Notes under the pieces: generated by a model | Told to the model about the DNA's origin: nothing | The model's database searches: none | The model's input: the letters and a program-made list of their open reading frames with translations, nothing else | Shown: piece by piece, positions 34,258 through 45,292 of the stretch | Layout: the number at the start of each line of letters is the position of its first letter | How positions within the stretch are numbered: position 1 is the first letter of the stretch | Assembly (NCBI GenBank): GCA_025526915.1 | Contig: JAHLKH010000005.1 | Location: 62,001 to 126,000, forward strand | Origin: Entophlyctis helioformis | Taxonomy: Eukaryota > Chytridiomycota > Chytridiomycetes > Chytridiales > Chytriomycetaceae | DNA length: 64,000 nucleotides | Direction: 5' to 3' | Made by a program: the position numbers and the translations under genes

Positions 34258-35878
34258 CTACTTTGCAAGATACCGGCGACGAGCTGTGGGACGGCAGAGT
34301 CAAAGCGGGTCAGCCGACAGTCGATCGCGCGAACATCAAAGGATGGCCACGCACCATTGATGAACCAGTTGTTCAGCTGTACAATGGTGAGATTAGTGCG
34401 CTTGCATAACTCTGTTTTGGCCTGCTCGCTCGGGTAAGGGTGCGACTTGTGCGCGTCCAGCCATTGGCGCAAGATCACCAAAACCTCTTCGCTGTAGTTG
34501 GGCCGGCGTCCGTATCCCGACCGCAACAGCTTGGCTGCATCATCAGATTGAGCGCCGTCGTTTGACATTGTGCTGCGACGGGCTGATGGTGTGGATGAGG
34601 ACGAGGATGGTGGAGCAGCGGCGGTCTGATCGCTGGCTGATCGATGCTTCCTGTTCCGAGACGACGACGATCCCGATGTTGATGCAGCGGACGGTGCTGT
34701 TGGCGCAACTTTCTTTCGGGTGCCGTACAGGGACACTGGATTGTAATCTTGATCCTCCCTTTCGTCGCTTTGACCGTCGTCGCCGTCGTCCATGCCATGA
34801 TCATCAGGCTGATGATTGCTGTGCATGAGAAACGCATTTGAAGAGTGCCGGCCGGCTGGGTCTGGCTGTGCGTGAAGGCTGGAGTCGAGTCCCATGCCTG
34901 GGGATGGCTGAATGCGTTGGCCGCGACTGTGGTTGTGTTGGCATGGCCGGCATGGCTGGCATGGCCGAGACTGTGGCTGTCCATGCGGCTGACATCGTAG
35001 CGGTGGTGCTGCGAACTTGGGCCAGCAACCCATTGTGAGGGAAGCGTCGACGGAGGCTGGCCTGATCTCGGAAGCAGCGTGTGGCCAGTGCTGCTGGATC
35101 TCGCTGCGGCGGCAACTGAGCCAGAGAAGGGATGCATGCCACCGGTAAGATCCATAGCGGGGCGATCCGAGTAGGCTGTGGAGAGACTGGAGGAAGTGGT
35201 TGCAACAGAAGCGGCAGTCGTGGCAACGGTCGAGGCGCTGAGCATGGCCGTGTCGTCGTCCTCGCTGTTGACCACTGCATAGTCGCATCGGTTGTGGTTT
35301 TTGGAGATGGGCTTGGATCGGCTCTGGACTTTGTATGGCGCCAGCTGTGAGAACTCCGAGTCGGCATCAAACGAGTCGAGCTGCCGTTTGGCGGCATCGA
35401 GCGTGATGGCTCGGGACTGGCAGGTCTCGAGGATCTGGCCTGCCAAAGCGACAATGGTCGAGAGCATGAGCCGCTCAGCATCGTTGGGGCCGTCCATGGC
35501 AACCGTGTCCGTGGTCCCAAGTCCGACCGCGGCGAATCCCGACGCCGATGTTGACGCCGGACGCGTCCCGCTGGACGAGAAAGCCGAGGCGGCTGAGTTT
35601 GAATCGCCTGCACGGCCTCCAAACAGCGCCGCAGATGCCGAAGCTGTGGACAGGCCGTACTCGTCAAACAGCTCGTTGACCAGGTGAATGGTCGTGCGCA
35701 GACTCTCTGGATCGGTTGTGCATTCGGCCTCGTCACGAAGCTCCCATAACTCGAGGATAAATGGATAGTGAGGATGGGCAGCAAGCTGCGGGTTGTCAAA
35801 GACCAGAGATGCTGCAGACGGCGGCTGCGCTGAGGGCAGGAGTGGCATAGCCGCCTGGAAAGAAAAGGCGGTGTTCAT
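34258..35878 (-). CDS. TALE-class homeodomain transcription factor with a MEINOX-like N-terminus
   Basis: Minus strand from MNTAFSFQAAMPLLPS at 35878. The last intron is 34284-34354 (AATG|GTGCGT ... CACAG|CTCGT), which restores the end of homeodomain helix 3 as NNWFINARRRYLAK followed by a stop. The homeodomain (NYSEEVLVILRQWLDAHKSH, PYPSEQAKTELCKRTNLTIV) has the three-residue TALE extension and a PYP motif. An N-terminal segment, QLAAHPHYPFILELWELRD with a following HLVNELFDEYG, resembles the start of MEIS/KNOX (MEINOX) domains. A middle intron near 34917-35040 (phase 1) is needed to keep frame. The homeodomain lies at the very C-terminus. Divergent from a second homeodomain gene 1.1 kb away. 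Confidence 0.88.
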
Positions 35879-37011
35879 GGCCAATGACAGCGGTCGAGTC
35901 TATATGCGGAGTGGCAAGTTGACAGTTGGTGGGTGACGGGCACCAGTTCTTCCAGTCAGCAAGCGAGTCTGCTTTGGAGGCAGGCAGCAGGCAGAAGCCA
36001 AACGGAGACAGCTGTCAGACGGCAGACAGCTAGGTCACAACAGCCACTCACAGATGGGTCAAGCGGCGTGCCAGATATTGCTGAGCCGAGTGACAGCCAG
36101 AGGATGGCGTGAAGGGTTGACGTGCAAGCAAGGGAGAGGGCGTCGCCAGGCAGATGAAAGCGCACAGTAAGGCTGCAGAAAGGCTGTCAAGCAGAAGGCG
36201 GTGGAACGGCGCCGAGTTGCTAAAAGGGATTCTGCCTCGGCTCTGCGTTGCGGTGCTTTTATGGATTGACTGACTGAACGCACAAAGACTGATTGGGCTG
36301 CCGCTTCAGCTCTCACTGCGCAATGGCTCTGGCGGCACAGCGGCTGGAGAAGCGCAGACTTGAAAAGGGAAGCAGACGCCTGCCGCTGAGCAACGCAACG
36401 ACGAGCAAGAAACACGCCTTTCAGTGTCCGCCAGGCTGGGTGGCTGCCTACACAACGGCTCTTTCAACGACGGAGAGAGCGTGAGAGCGCGGAGCGGCGG
36501 ATGCGGGCGGCCGAGAAGCAACTGCCGCTGAGAGTCGTTGCTGCAAAAGATGATGCACACAGCCGGGCTCTGCGGGCTCGTTCCGCAGATTCACCTCCAC
36601 CGCGACTCCACCGCGACTCCACCGCGTGAACTTCGTGCAAAAAAGTCGCGATATCACGTGACGACGACTGGTCATCGAACCACTCGACGCGATCATCTCG
36701 TTCAGACCGGACGGCCCGGGTCATTCAACAAGACTGGACGGCCTGCTTGATGGGTTGCTTGATTTGTGCATGCCGAGTTGCTTGCTTTCCCGCCAGCTTG
36801 GCTTATCGCGCCTTTCAGTCTCGCTCGTGAGTCACCTGCAGGGCGAGATCCAGGCAAGACGTGGACTGGATGGGGTGACTTAATGACAGCTGAGCACAAC
36901 CGCATCGATCACCGCACTCAAATACATGGCATGGACAGGCCATCCAATCCTCACACTCTGTCCATCCCCGTGCTCTCCCCGTGCTCATTGCTTTGACGCC
37001 AGACAACCAAC
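35879..37011. promoter_or_regulatory. Shared upstream region of the two divergent homeodomain genes
   Basis: 1133 bases between the start codons of the TALE gene and the atypical homeodomain gene. It holds a 12-bp repeat (three copies of CTCCACCGCGA-like sequence, 36594-36632) and a TCACGTGA palindrome near 36653. It has several short open frames on both strands (for example 36059-36415 minus), none with a recognisable domain. It must contain both promoters, and probably a bidirectional control region. Confidence 0.5.
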
Positions 37012-38664
37012 ATGGCTGCATTCACTTCCATTGGATCGTCGCCCCAGTCACTGGCGACCGTGACAACCATCTGCTCGCCATCCGTCCAGCTGCAGACAGC
37101 CATTGCATCCCTGCAGCGTCGTCTCAATGCTCTGCCCATAAGCCGCCCAGAGGCACAACAGACACTGCTGCATGATCGCTCGGGATACCGTTCAAGTCTG
37201 CTCAGTCTCGCCTCCTGCGGTGCCATGAATGCCGCTAGCGTTGTCCGATCCCATGAGCAGTTCAGACATATGCTGCTGACCAACCCCGTCATGCGCCACT
37301 TGATCGAGCCACTTCCCCAGTCCGAGACTGGCGCATTCTCTCGTTCACAGCCAACGCCTTCTGCCTCGTCACAGACATCCGCATCAGCTAATGACAGCAC
37401 AAGCAACACCAACTGTCATGGCAGCATGCACGATCCGCTGGCCGGCGGGACCAACGCCAGCACCAGTGACAACCTCTCGGCGTCCAGCACGCCATCGTCC
37501 AACGCACCTGCATTCCAGTTTTCCCAGATCGTCCATCGCGACTGGGACGACCGCAAGCGAGACAAGCTGCTCATTGTGCGCCACGTCTACATTGCCCACC
37601 GCGAGGCTCTCATTGCCTGCCTCCTCGACAAATGGAGCCGCATGCGCTCCGTGTTTGTGCGCCACGACTCGGTCCTCCCCATTGCCGAAACCAGCATCTC
37701 CCTCCTCGACGACAACATGTCCAAGTTCATCTCGCGCCAGATCCTCTGGCTCCAGTACCGCGCTCTCGAGCAGGCGTTCCAGATTTCAGGCGTTGCTCTC
37801 CCGCGCGAGTACGCCATCTCGCCAGAGCAGCAGAGTCTGGACGTCGTGATCAGCAAGGGCATCGCGGCTGCCAACTGTCTTGCGGGCCAGCACTTGACGC
37901 TCAATGGCGCTCAGGTGCTTGCCCTGGAGTCTTGCTTTGCGCAAAGCCAGATCTGCTCCAAGCTGGAAAAGAAGCGGCTGGCTGCACGGACGTCGCTTGA
38001 ACTGAGCCAGATCGACCACTGGTGAGCCGTCCCTGCGTCATGGCTGTGTGTGCTCATCTACTTGGATGCTTCTGATCACCAACATGCGTCTGGCAGGTTC
38101 GCCATGCGGCGCTCGACTGCTGCTCTGGGATACATGTACCGCGTCGAGGCTATTTCAAGCGCGACCGAGATCCGCCCGCATCTGCAGCCGCAGTCGTCTG
38201 GAGTCAGTCTCGATGCCCTCATGTACGGATCGCAGTCGCAGACCAACTTCCTCAATGGAGACATGTCGCCGTTTCCAGACCTCCCGCCATCCAATATCCC
38301 AATGCCCAACCCGTTCTTTATCCCGTCGCAGCAGCTGGTGCAACCACAGGGACAGCAGCCGGAGATGCAGCTGCAAATGCAGATGCCTGTGCTTGCTCCC
38401 GACGGCCAGCAACAGCAGCAACAACAACAGCAGCAGGGCTTCTTTGGACAGACATCTGCCAACAACGCGGCATCCTTGATCCTGCCGCACGGAGTAATGT
38501 CTGCACAGCCGCAGGGATTGGAGGGGATCCAGGGACTGCAGACGATGAGCAACGGTGCAGCTCAGCTGCACATGCCGACCCTGCATCCCATGCAGATCCC
38601 AACCACGCTCTCTGCTGAGCTCGAAGCATCCATCATCAACTGGACAGGTGCCACCGGCGAATAA
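37012..38664 (+). CDS. Atypical homeodomain protein, divergent partner of the TALE gene
   Basis: Two exons, 37012-38021 and 38097-38664, joined as TG|GTTC; 525 residues. A 60-residue homeodomain fits residues about 290-349: LALESCF gives L16, E17 and F20; KKRLAARTSLELSQIDHWF gives L34, A35, L40, Q44, W48 and F49; then AMRR gives R52 and R53. Position 51, normally an invariant DNA-contacting Asn, is Met. The intron interrupts the W48 codon, within helix 3. The N-terminal 120 residues are helical by composition (LQTAIASLQRRLNALPI) and could be a pairing region. The C-terminal third is Gln/Met/Pro-rich. AATAAA overlaps the stop codon. Calling it a homeodomain rests on spacing of the hydrophobic core residues; overall identity is low. 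Confidence 0.65.
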
Positions 38665-38665
38665 A
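38660..38665 (+). terminator. Polyadenylation signal overlapping the stop codon of the atypical homeodomain gene
   Basis: AATAAA with the TAA stop embedded. Confidence 0.45.
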
Positions 38666-38752
38666 CGCCATGTTGTGCCCGTGATGGACGCTGATGTATT
38701 GGAGGTGTGTGACAAGGAGACAAGGGTTGGGACGGAGCGGTCCGAGTGATCA

Positions 38753-40849
38753 TTAGAGAGACACACACGAATCGAACACGCCGAGAGGATTGCCCTGTGT
38801 CAGCATAAAGCGCTTGGCAACAAGCTTGTCCGAGATGTCTGCGGGAGAGCAACAGGGAATGAGTGAATGTGCGACAGGGGCGGAGCGGATCTCCATGCAG
38901 TACGAGACTCACCGCTGAAGAGAACTTGATTGTCCTTGTAAAACTCGAGGGCTTTGGCAACCTCGTCTTTGGTGTAAGGGGGCACAACAAAGCGCGAGAG
39001 ATGCTTGGGCGGGTTCTTGTTGCTCTTGGAGAACGCGTCCGAATGTGTGGGGTCGAGGTACTCGGGCAGGATGACGCCAAACTCGTCGCGAGAGGCAAGA
39101 TCAAGAGTGCCGACCTGCGAGAGCAACAGACCGTGCGACTGGTTCATGGGCGACATGTTCTTGAGTGCGTACTTGAAGTACCGAGACGACACAAGCGACT
39201 CGGTTCTGTCAACAGCGCCAACAATGGCTGTGCGCGACTGACCGAGAGTGGCTAGTGTCTTGTGGATGAGAGCGGGCAGGGCAAACTGGTCGGCGGTCAG
39301 GGGCTTGGACTCGGACGAGAAGTACGACGTTGTGCGGTAGATGGCGCCGATCTGGTCCAGAGCAAGCAGAACCGGGGCTCTGCTTGGTTGTCGGTGCACA
39401 TGCATGACGGGCACTCAATAATTCGTCCCATGCACCAAATAGTCCCTGCAGAACTCTGCCACCGCTGGCAACCGCTCACCTGTCCTTGGCAGCAAACAAA
39501 GCGCTGAAGACGGTCTCAACAGCAGTCTGCGCCGTGTCGATCTTGGCAATGCCGGCAAGGGCAACGTCGGCAATGGTCTGCTTGGAGCCGTTTCCGGCAG
39601 GGATTTTGGCAAATGCTGCTGCGTTCCAGTCCATCATCAGCTGCAAGAACTTTGCTGCAAGCACGGGCTGCACGTAGAGATCGCCAGACGCGGCCTTTTC
39701 GTATGGCTCAACACCGCTCGTCCACTGCGACACTGTCCATGCCAAGCAAGTGTTTTGTTAGGTCGTCGCTCTTGTAGACCGCGATGCCGGCTGCCAAGCT
39801 TACTCCTGGGCACGAGAATGACGATCCAGCCCTTTGACTTGAGCAGGCTGGATGTTTGCAGAAGCGTGCTGCTTTTACCGCTTCCACGACTGCCATCTGT
39901 CCGATTCGCCGTAATCCAGTCAGCAAACAGTCATCCCAGCCAGACGCCGGCAGCGATTCATGCAGCTGACGCCGCACCTAGAATGAATGATGTCGTGCAC
40001 GCCTCCTTTGCACCCTCAGCCTCGACTCGCTGGACGAGATCCAAAGTCGACTCGCGAAGCATCAGCGACGGGCTTCCAGCGAGCTTGAACTGCATCCGTG
40101 CATTCGTTCGTCAGCCTTGGACAATCGATCCTAAAAGTTGCTGGACACACATACCTGCAGGCTGACGTTGGGCGAGAGACCAGCCAGCTTGGCCATGAAC
40201 GAGTCGGGCAGCTTGAAGAAGCGACCGAGGTTCTTCTTGACGGCAGTGCGCTGTGACGATTGGGATCCAGAGTCAGCAGCTGGATGGCACACATGCGGAC
40301 GCCAGCACAACGGCACCCACCGGCGACCATTCCTCCAAGGTCATGTCGTGCTGCACGGCCGGCTCCTCTGCCGGGGCAGCGTTGGAGGCGACAGCAGGGG
40401 CTGCTGCAGCAGGCTTCACAGCAGCAGCCTTGGTCTGTTGTCAAGCCAGTTCAGCCCAGAATCACGCCAGTCGGTCAGTGCACCGTACATACGAATGCAG
40501 ACATGGAGCAGCTGGACGGCCGTCTCTGGCCAGTCCTCTGTGCATGCGTACCTGTGCAGGTGCAGCAGCGGTGCTCGCAGGAGCGGCAGGAGCCAGGGCC
40601 AGGAGCAGGAGCCTTTGTCTTGGGGACAGAGGCGGCTGTCGCAGCAGATCCGGCAGCCTTCTTGGGAGAAGCAGCAGCGTTGTTTCTGCCTGAGCCGGAG
40701 TCGGCACCAGAACGAGAGCCTGAGCCCGAGCCCGAGCCCGAGTCAGCAGGGCCGCTCGTGGACATGGCGCGCCAGACGGCAGGGCGAGCGAGCGCCTGCG
40801 ACCGACGGGCCGTCGACAGAGAAGCCGCCCGTGCAAGAGTGATCAGCAT
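38753..40849 (-). CDS. DAP3: Mitochondrial small-subunit ribosomal protein mS29 (DAP3)
   Basis: GTP-binding protein of the mitochondrial ribosome. Multi-exon on the minus strand, starting MLITLARAASLSTARRSQAL, a plausible mitochondrial presequence (Arg, Ala, Ser, Leu-rich, no acid). A Gly/Ser/Ala/Pro-rich stretch follows. Central motifs: RFFKLPDSFMAKLAGLSPNV, the Walker A region GSRGSGKSSTLLQTSSLLKS, then KGWIVILVPR. Later exons carry the P-loop ATPase fold (WTSGVEPYEKAASGDLYVQP, VLLALDQIGAIYRTTSYFSS for the Walker B strand) and end in NPLGVFDSCVSL. The mid-gene exon order was read by frame; the overall identity is secure from Walker A and B plus the typical YVQP stretch. Confidence 0.88.
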
Positions 40850-41108
40850 GTTTGTGAGCGAGAGCGAAAGGCGCGCGTGCGACCTGAGCATTTCGACAAC
40901 ACCAACGTTTCGCTTCATCCCAACAACAAACATCGGCGATGGCGACTGGCGGCATGGCCGGAGGCATGATGCCACACGCATCCTTCTTTGGGTTGGTGTG
41001 CTCGGGCCAGATAGAGTCTGCCTATGTGCGTCAAAGCCGCTTGCAAGCAGCCCTCTGTTTGGGCATGCTCTGACATCTGCAACGCGGCTCCGTGTCCGGC
41101 ATGAACGC

Positions 41109-41906
41109 ATGGCTCAGTTTCCCGAGTTTGACAACCTGTACTGCAAGTTCTCGTTCTTGCATGGCCCCGACTGGTCTGTCCTGTCTGTAAGTCGACCTTG
41201 CGCTGTCTGCCTCCCCACAAGTCACGTCGCTGCCAACATGCATTGCTCACCAGCACGCGACGCGACTTGACACACAAAGGGTCTTGAAGAAGGCATCTCG
41301 CAGTTTGCAAGAGGAAAGCAGGCGGCCACATTCACTGATGGTGGACAGCTCATCAAGCCGTGTGTATGGAACTTTCCTGTAGACATTGCGTTCAAGTCCA
41401 CCAACCCATTTGGTAAGCATACGAGGTTTGGTTTCAGCCGTGGCGTGGGCCGTGGATGGTTATGCCAACCGTCTGCATGGTCCTTTGCTTGGACAGGATG
41501 GCCTCAGCTGCTTGTGACTGTGTATGGGCTGGATGCCTTGGGACGCGACGTCATTCGCGGATACGGCACGGTGCGTCTGCCAGTCAGTCCCGGACAACAC
41601 ACGCTGTACATGCCCATGTTCGTGCCCATCGCCACATCGCCGTTCCACCAGACACTGTCTTGGCTCGTGGCCGTCCACCAGAGTTTTTGGATCCAAAGTT
41701 TGCCGGCAAGAGCCGTGGCAGAGAAAGTATGTTCGTGCCGTCATGCGTCTATTGATCACCCGTGTAATGCTGACAGTCTTGGCCCATTGCCAGTCACACG
41801 AGTACGAAGCCAGGGCACGGTCAAGATACAGCTGAGCATCATTACCAAAGATCTCGAGCTGTTTGGCTACCGTTCATTGCGTCAATCCAACACAGCAAAC
41901 AAGTAG
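41109..41906 (+). CDS. B9D1: B9 domain-containing protein 1 (ciliary transition zone), apparent 1-bp frameshift
   Basis: MKS/B9 complex component of the ciliary transition zone. Four exons: 41109-41186, 41280-41412, 41497-41726 and 41794-41906. Readable family stretches: [74 protein letters not shown] and VKIQLSIITKDLELFGYRS. The four exons total 554 bases, one short of a whole number of codons. The frame changes between FHQTLSW and RGRPPEF at about 41665, where adding one base would restore the reading. No intron fits there. Either the gene is recently broken or there is a 1-bp sequence error. Human B9D1 is about 20 residues longer. Confidence 0.87.
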
Positions 41907-41916
41907 CGCCAGATGA

Positions 41917-43355
41917 TCAGATCTCGCCCTCCTCGGATCCTCCGCCACTGCCCTTGTCGTCATCAACTCCTTCGCCAACCTCTACAGAATTCAGCTCGCC
42001 ATCCTCCTCATCGTCTACTTGGTCGCCGTCGCCGTCGTCATCATCGCTCAAATCGGCACTGAGATGGGCGATTTCTTCCATGAGTGACTTGCGCGTGACG
42101 GGCTCTGCAACCTTGGCGGTGCCGTCTTGTGTTGGCGGCGTGACAAAAAAGTTGTTCTCTACAATAAACCTGATACATTGCAACAAGGCATTCTTGTCCT
42201 TCTTGAGATCCGTGTCAAGGAGCTGCACACACAAACACATTCAACACGCATTAGCAAGTCGGCAACACAGTTGCATCTCATGCGCGATCAGAGACTTGCC
42301 AAGTTGAGAAGAGGCCTGCGATTTGCTCCATGCATCGCCGCACGTGTTGGATCAAGCGGTGGCGCTCGTTTTGGCTTGCCTGGCAAGGCGTTTGCGTTGC
42401 CGCTATCTGCCGCGGCCTCGGATCTATTGGCAGGTGTCGACCTTGCGTTTTTCTTTGCAGACGAGTCGTGGCTGAACTGACAGCGGTCGCCATAGCCGCA
42501 TCTGCCACGCATGAAGAACTTGCACAGTCGCTTGGGACCGTCCGGATTAGTAGATCCAGGTGCGGATGCTGCATTGACGGCATTTCCATCAGCGCGATTG
42601 GCTGCAGCTGGATCAGTCCCTTGCTCTCCAGACTGCTCTATTCTGCGGCGCTCTTGATGCTTGGATCCCTTCAGATGCTTGCCGTGGACATCAATGACAT
42701 CGCCACGCTTGAGTCGCTTGGCGTCTTGCTCCTCCTAGCCATCCATAGCGTGCAAAGCGACACGCGCCAACTGTCAATATCCATGCCAAGAATCAAGCAT
42801 ACATCTGCCAGACACAAGTGGCGTACCTTTTTCAGGATGTTGGCTTGAGTGGGAAACTTGCGCTTGCGGTCAGCAATCCAATTGGCGATATCTTCAGGCG
42901 TGTCGAGCTTGAAAGGGAAGAGGATCGGTGCACTGTGGCCATGTGCGGCGTTAGGCACGCTTGGGATTGCAGTCCAGAATGCACGCATCTAGCCATCCAG
43001 GCCCACTGGGCCATCCCATGCTTTACCTGGACTCTTCTGGCTCGCCATGCGCGTCGTCCATGTGCTGCTTGAGGATCTTGGACGTGGCTTCAAAGTCGCA
43101 CTGCGAGCACTTTCGGTGCGACTGCATGTGTGCAGCGTACTGACCAGCCTGCAGGAACGTCTTGTCGCAGTTGTTGCACCTCTCCTGCTTCGCTTCGACA
43201 GGTGCCAATGCTGCTGATACTGCCGACGCTTCCGATGCCTCCAAGGGCTCTGTTCCAGCGATGGGCTTGTGAGCGTGAGGAGACCGATCGCTGCCTTGTG
43301 CATGTGGCTGCGCATGAGCCTGTCCATGACCCTGCAAAGACTGCTCTGGATGATG

Positions 43356-43391
<36 letters not shown>

Positions 43392-43907
43392 TTGTTGTTG
43401 CTTGCGAGCTTTCATAGACTGCCGACGTCGAGCAGTCTTGGAAAGCGGCGGCTGTTCTGACGGCGGTTGCTGCTGCTGCTGCTGCTGCTGCAATGCATTC
43501 ACTGGCACTGGCACTGGCATGGGCATGTGCATTGGCATGCTTTGCTGCTGCTGCTGCATGACATGCGGCTGTGCGTATGGGTACGGATATGGATATGGAT
43601 ACAGCTGGCCTTGGCCGTAGGACGCTGCGTACGAGTAGTAGTAGTTCATGGCGGCCCACTTTGCCATGTCTGCCTGCTGCGGGCCGGCTGCGGGCCATGG
43701 GGCTTGCGTGAATGCGTGTGGATACGGTGCCTGCTGCGGTGCCTGCTGCGGTGCCTGCTGCGGTGCCTGCTGGCCGCCCGTGTGTCCAGCGGCCGCTGCG
43801 GAAGCCGCTGCAGCGGGCGATGGTCCAGGTGGTGGTCCTGGTGGTGGCCCTGGTGGTGGAGGTGGGCGGCTGTACGTCGGAGGGGTCAGATCGCTGGTGC
43901 GCTGCAT
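41917..43907 (-). CDS. NUFIP1-like box C/D snoRNP assembly factor with C2H2 and CCCH fingers
   Basis: Minus strand from MQRTSDLTPPTYSRPPPPPG. The N-terminal 230 residues are Pro/Gln/Ala/Tyr-rich, with polyglutamine tracts. Then come a C2H2 finger (CNNCDKTFLQAGQYAAHMQS) and a second CxxC...H pair (CSQCDFEATSKILKQHMDDA). The next exon has the NUFIP1 motif FKLDTPEDIANWIADRKRKF, PTQANILKK, which is highly diagnostic. A further exon has a CCCH finger (RGRCGYGDRCQFSHDSS). The C-terminus has a helical segment (NALLQCIRFIVENNFF) and ends in a long acidic tail. Family role: bridges the R2TP chaperone and snoRNP proteins. The CCCH finger is present in plant and some fungal relatives. Confidence 0.88.
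43356..43403. repeat. CAG/CAA-type polyglutamine tract
   Basis: An almost pure (CTG)n then (TTG)n run on the plus strand, coding for polyglutamine on the minus strand in the NUFIP1-like gene. A second tract lies near 43467-43492. Confidence 0.9.
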
Positions 43908-43939
43908 GGCGGCTTTGACGGCGACTCGTAAAGCTTGGA

Positions 43940-45143
43940 ATGCTGGCTGCACGACCGCAGCGTCTGGACGCAGACAAGGAGAACAGCACGGCAAGCAGCG
44001 GCAAGGCGGGCCACGGCCTGCTGCCGGGCTCGGTCGGCCACGGCAAGGCGCTTCCCGGCAAGAAGCCCTTTGGCGCCGTCGCCACGCCTGGCCAGCAAGG
44101 TGCGTCTGCTGCCCGACACGTCCGAACAGTGGCTGCCCATGCACTGACAAGTCTGTGCTGGCCAGGCATGCTGGCAGACAAGTCCAACACCGCCAGAAAG
44201 CTGCTTCCGGGGACAGGCGCTGCAAAGAAGCCGGCCGCAGACAAGGACGCTCCAGCAGCGACAGCCACGGCACCTCTGGTTGCGGGCCTCCCAAACGCAC
44301 GCGTGCGAGCGCTGCGCGACATCACCAACAAGACACCTGGAAGTGCATCGACGGGACGCATGGGCAACCATCTGGCAGGCAAGGACCCCCAGTCGGCTGT
44401 AAAGAGACTTGTGCCAGCACCGGCGTCAGTAAAGACCGCAGCAAAGCCGCCGCCGCCAGCGACAACAGCAAAGGCATCCACCTCGCTGCGGATCTGGGCT
44501 GATCAGGCAGCACCAGCGTCTGCTGGAGGTTCAGCCAAACGCCGAGCTGCCCAAACGCCACGCGCTCCTGCTGTTGCTGCGCGACAGGCGCAAAGCGCTG
44601 CTGTGACACCAGTCATGCAGCACTCGTTTGAGCCTGGATCTGGATCTGGATCTGGAACTGGATCGGAGCCTGCCTCGGAGTCAGTCACGCCACTGGCATC
44701 TGTCCAGAAGCATCACGACCAAGTTGATGTCGACACGCAGCCCGCCGTCCAGCTGGCCGAAGAAACTCCAGAGGCAGACGACGAGAGTGACTGGGAGATT
44801 GAGTACATGCCGCCATCCACATACAATCTGCGTGAGTTTGGAGACAACCATTTGCGTTGAAAGCGGCATGCTGTTGGTACCAATGGTCAGTCTAACCCCC
44901 AGGATTGCAGCATACAGGTTTCCGGACGATCTCGATATTGACGTTGGGCAGCTGATGAAGCCTCCCGTTTTCGAGTTTGTGCGACCCAGCACCCTCAAGA
45001 CTCTGGAGCAGTCCAAACGGCTCTTTCTGGACGACCCGCTGCCCACCTTCCAACCACAGCATCTCCCTCCACTGGATGATGCCCTTGAAAGCGACTTTGA
45101 TACCCCTTTGTTTGCCTTTGATTCCTCTGCTCTGATCATCTAG
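43940..45143 (+). CDS. Securin-like protein (PTTG1/Pds1/Cut2 type)
   Basis: Three exons (43940-44099, 44178-44831, 44911-45143) sum to exactly 349 codons. Features of securin, the separase inhibitor destroyed by the APC/C at anaphase: a KEN box near the N-terminus (RLDADKENSTASS); a destruction-box-like RALRDITN; a long, basic, Lys/Ala/Pro-rich disordered middle; and an acidic C-terminal third. In this third, DWEIEYMPPS lines up with the EIEKFFPF of animal securin, and QSKRLFLDDPLP lines up with its ELEKLFQLGPPSP. Overall similarity is low, as is usual for securins, so the call rests on motif order. Its ATG is only 32 bases from that of the divergent NUFIP1-like gene. Confidence 0.62.
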
Positions 45144-45292
45144 TTGGCCAGTCCTGCGTACCTTGTCCCGTCTCTTTGGCTACCCATCCACTTGCATCCA
45201 CTCTTTCCAACAAGATCACAGCGTCAACAACCAACTGATAGCGTTTACAAGCACATTGATTGCCAATCCAAAAGACACATCGCCCGGCGAGG

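Noticed and set aside
36645..36660. ATATCACGTGA shared with 57768-57778 as a possible transposon terminus
   Set aside because: Only an E-box palindrome with two flanking bases in common; nothing extends it into a terminal repeat.
36059..36715. Short minus-strand open frames between the homeodomain genes
   Set aside because: No conserved motif, no splice continuity; treated as non-coding regulatory sequence.
43467..43931. Plus-strand frame over the polyglutamine region
   Set aside because: Leu/Trp/Cys repeats are the antisense of polyglutamine and Pro/Gln codons of the NUFIP1-like gene.
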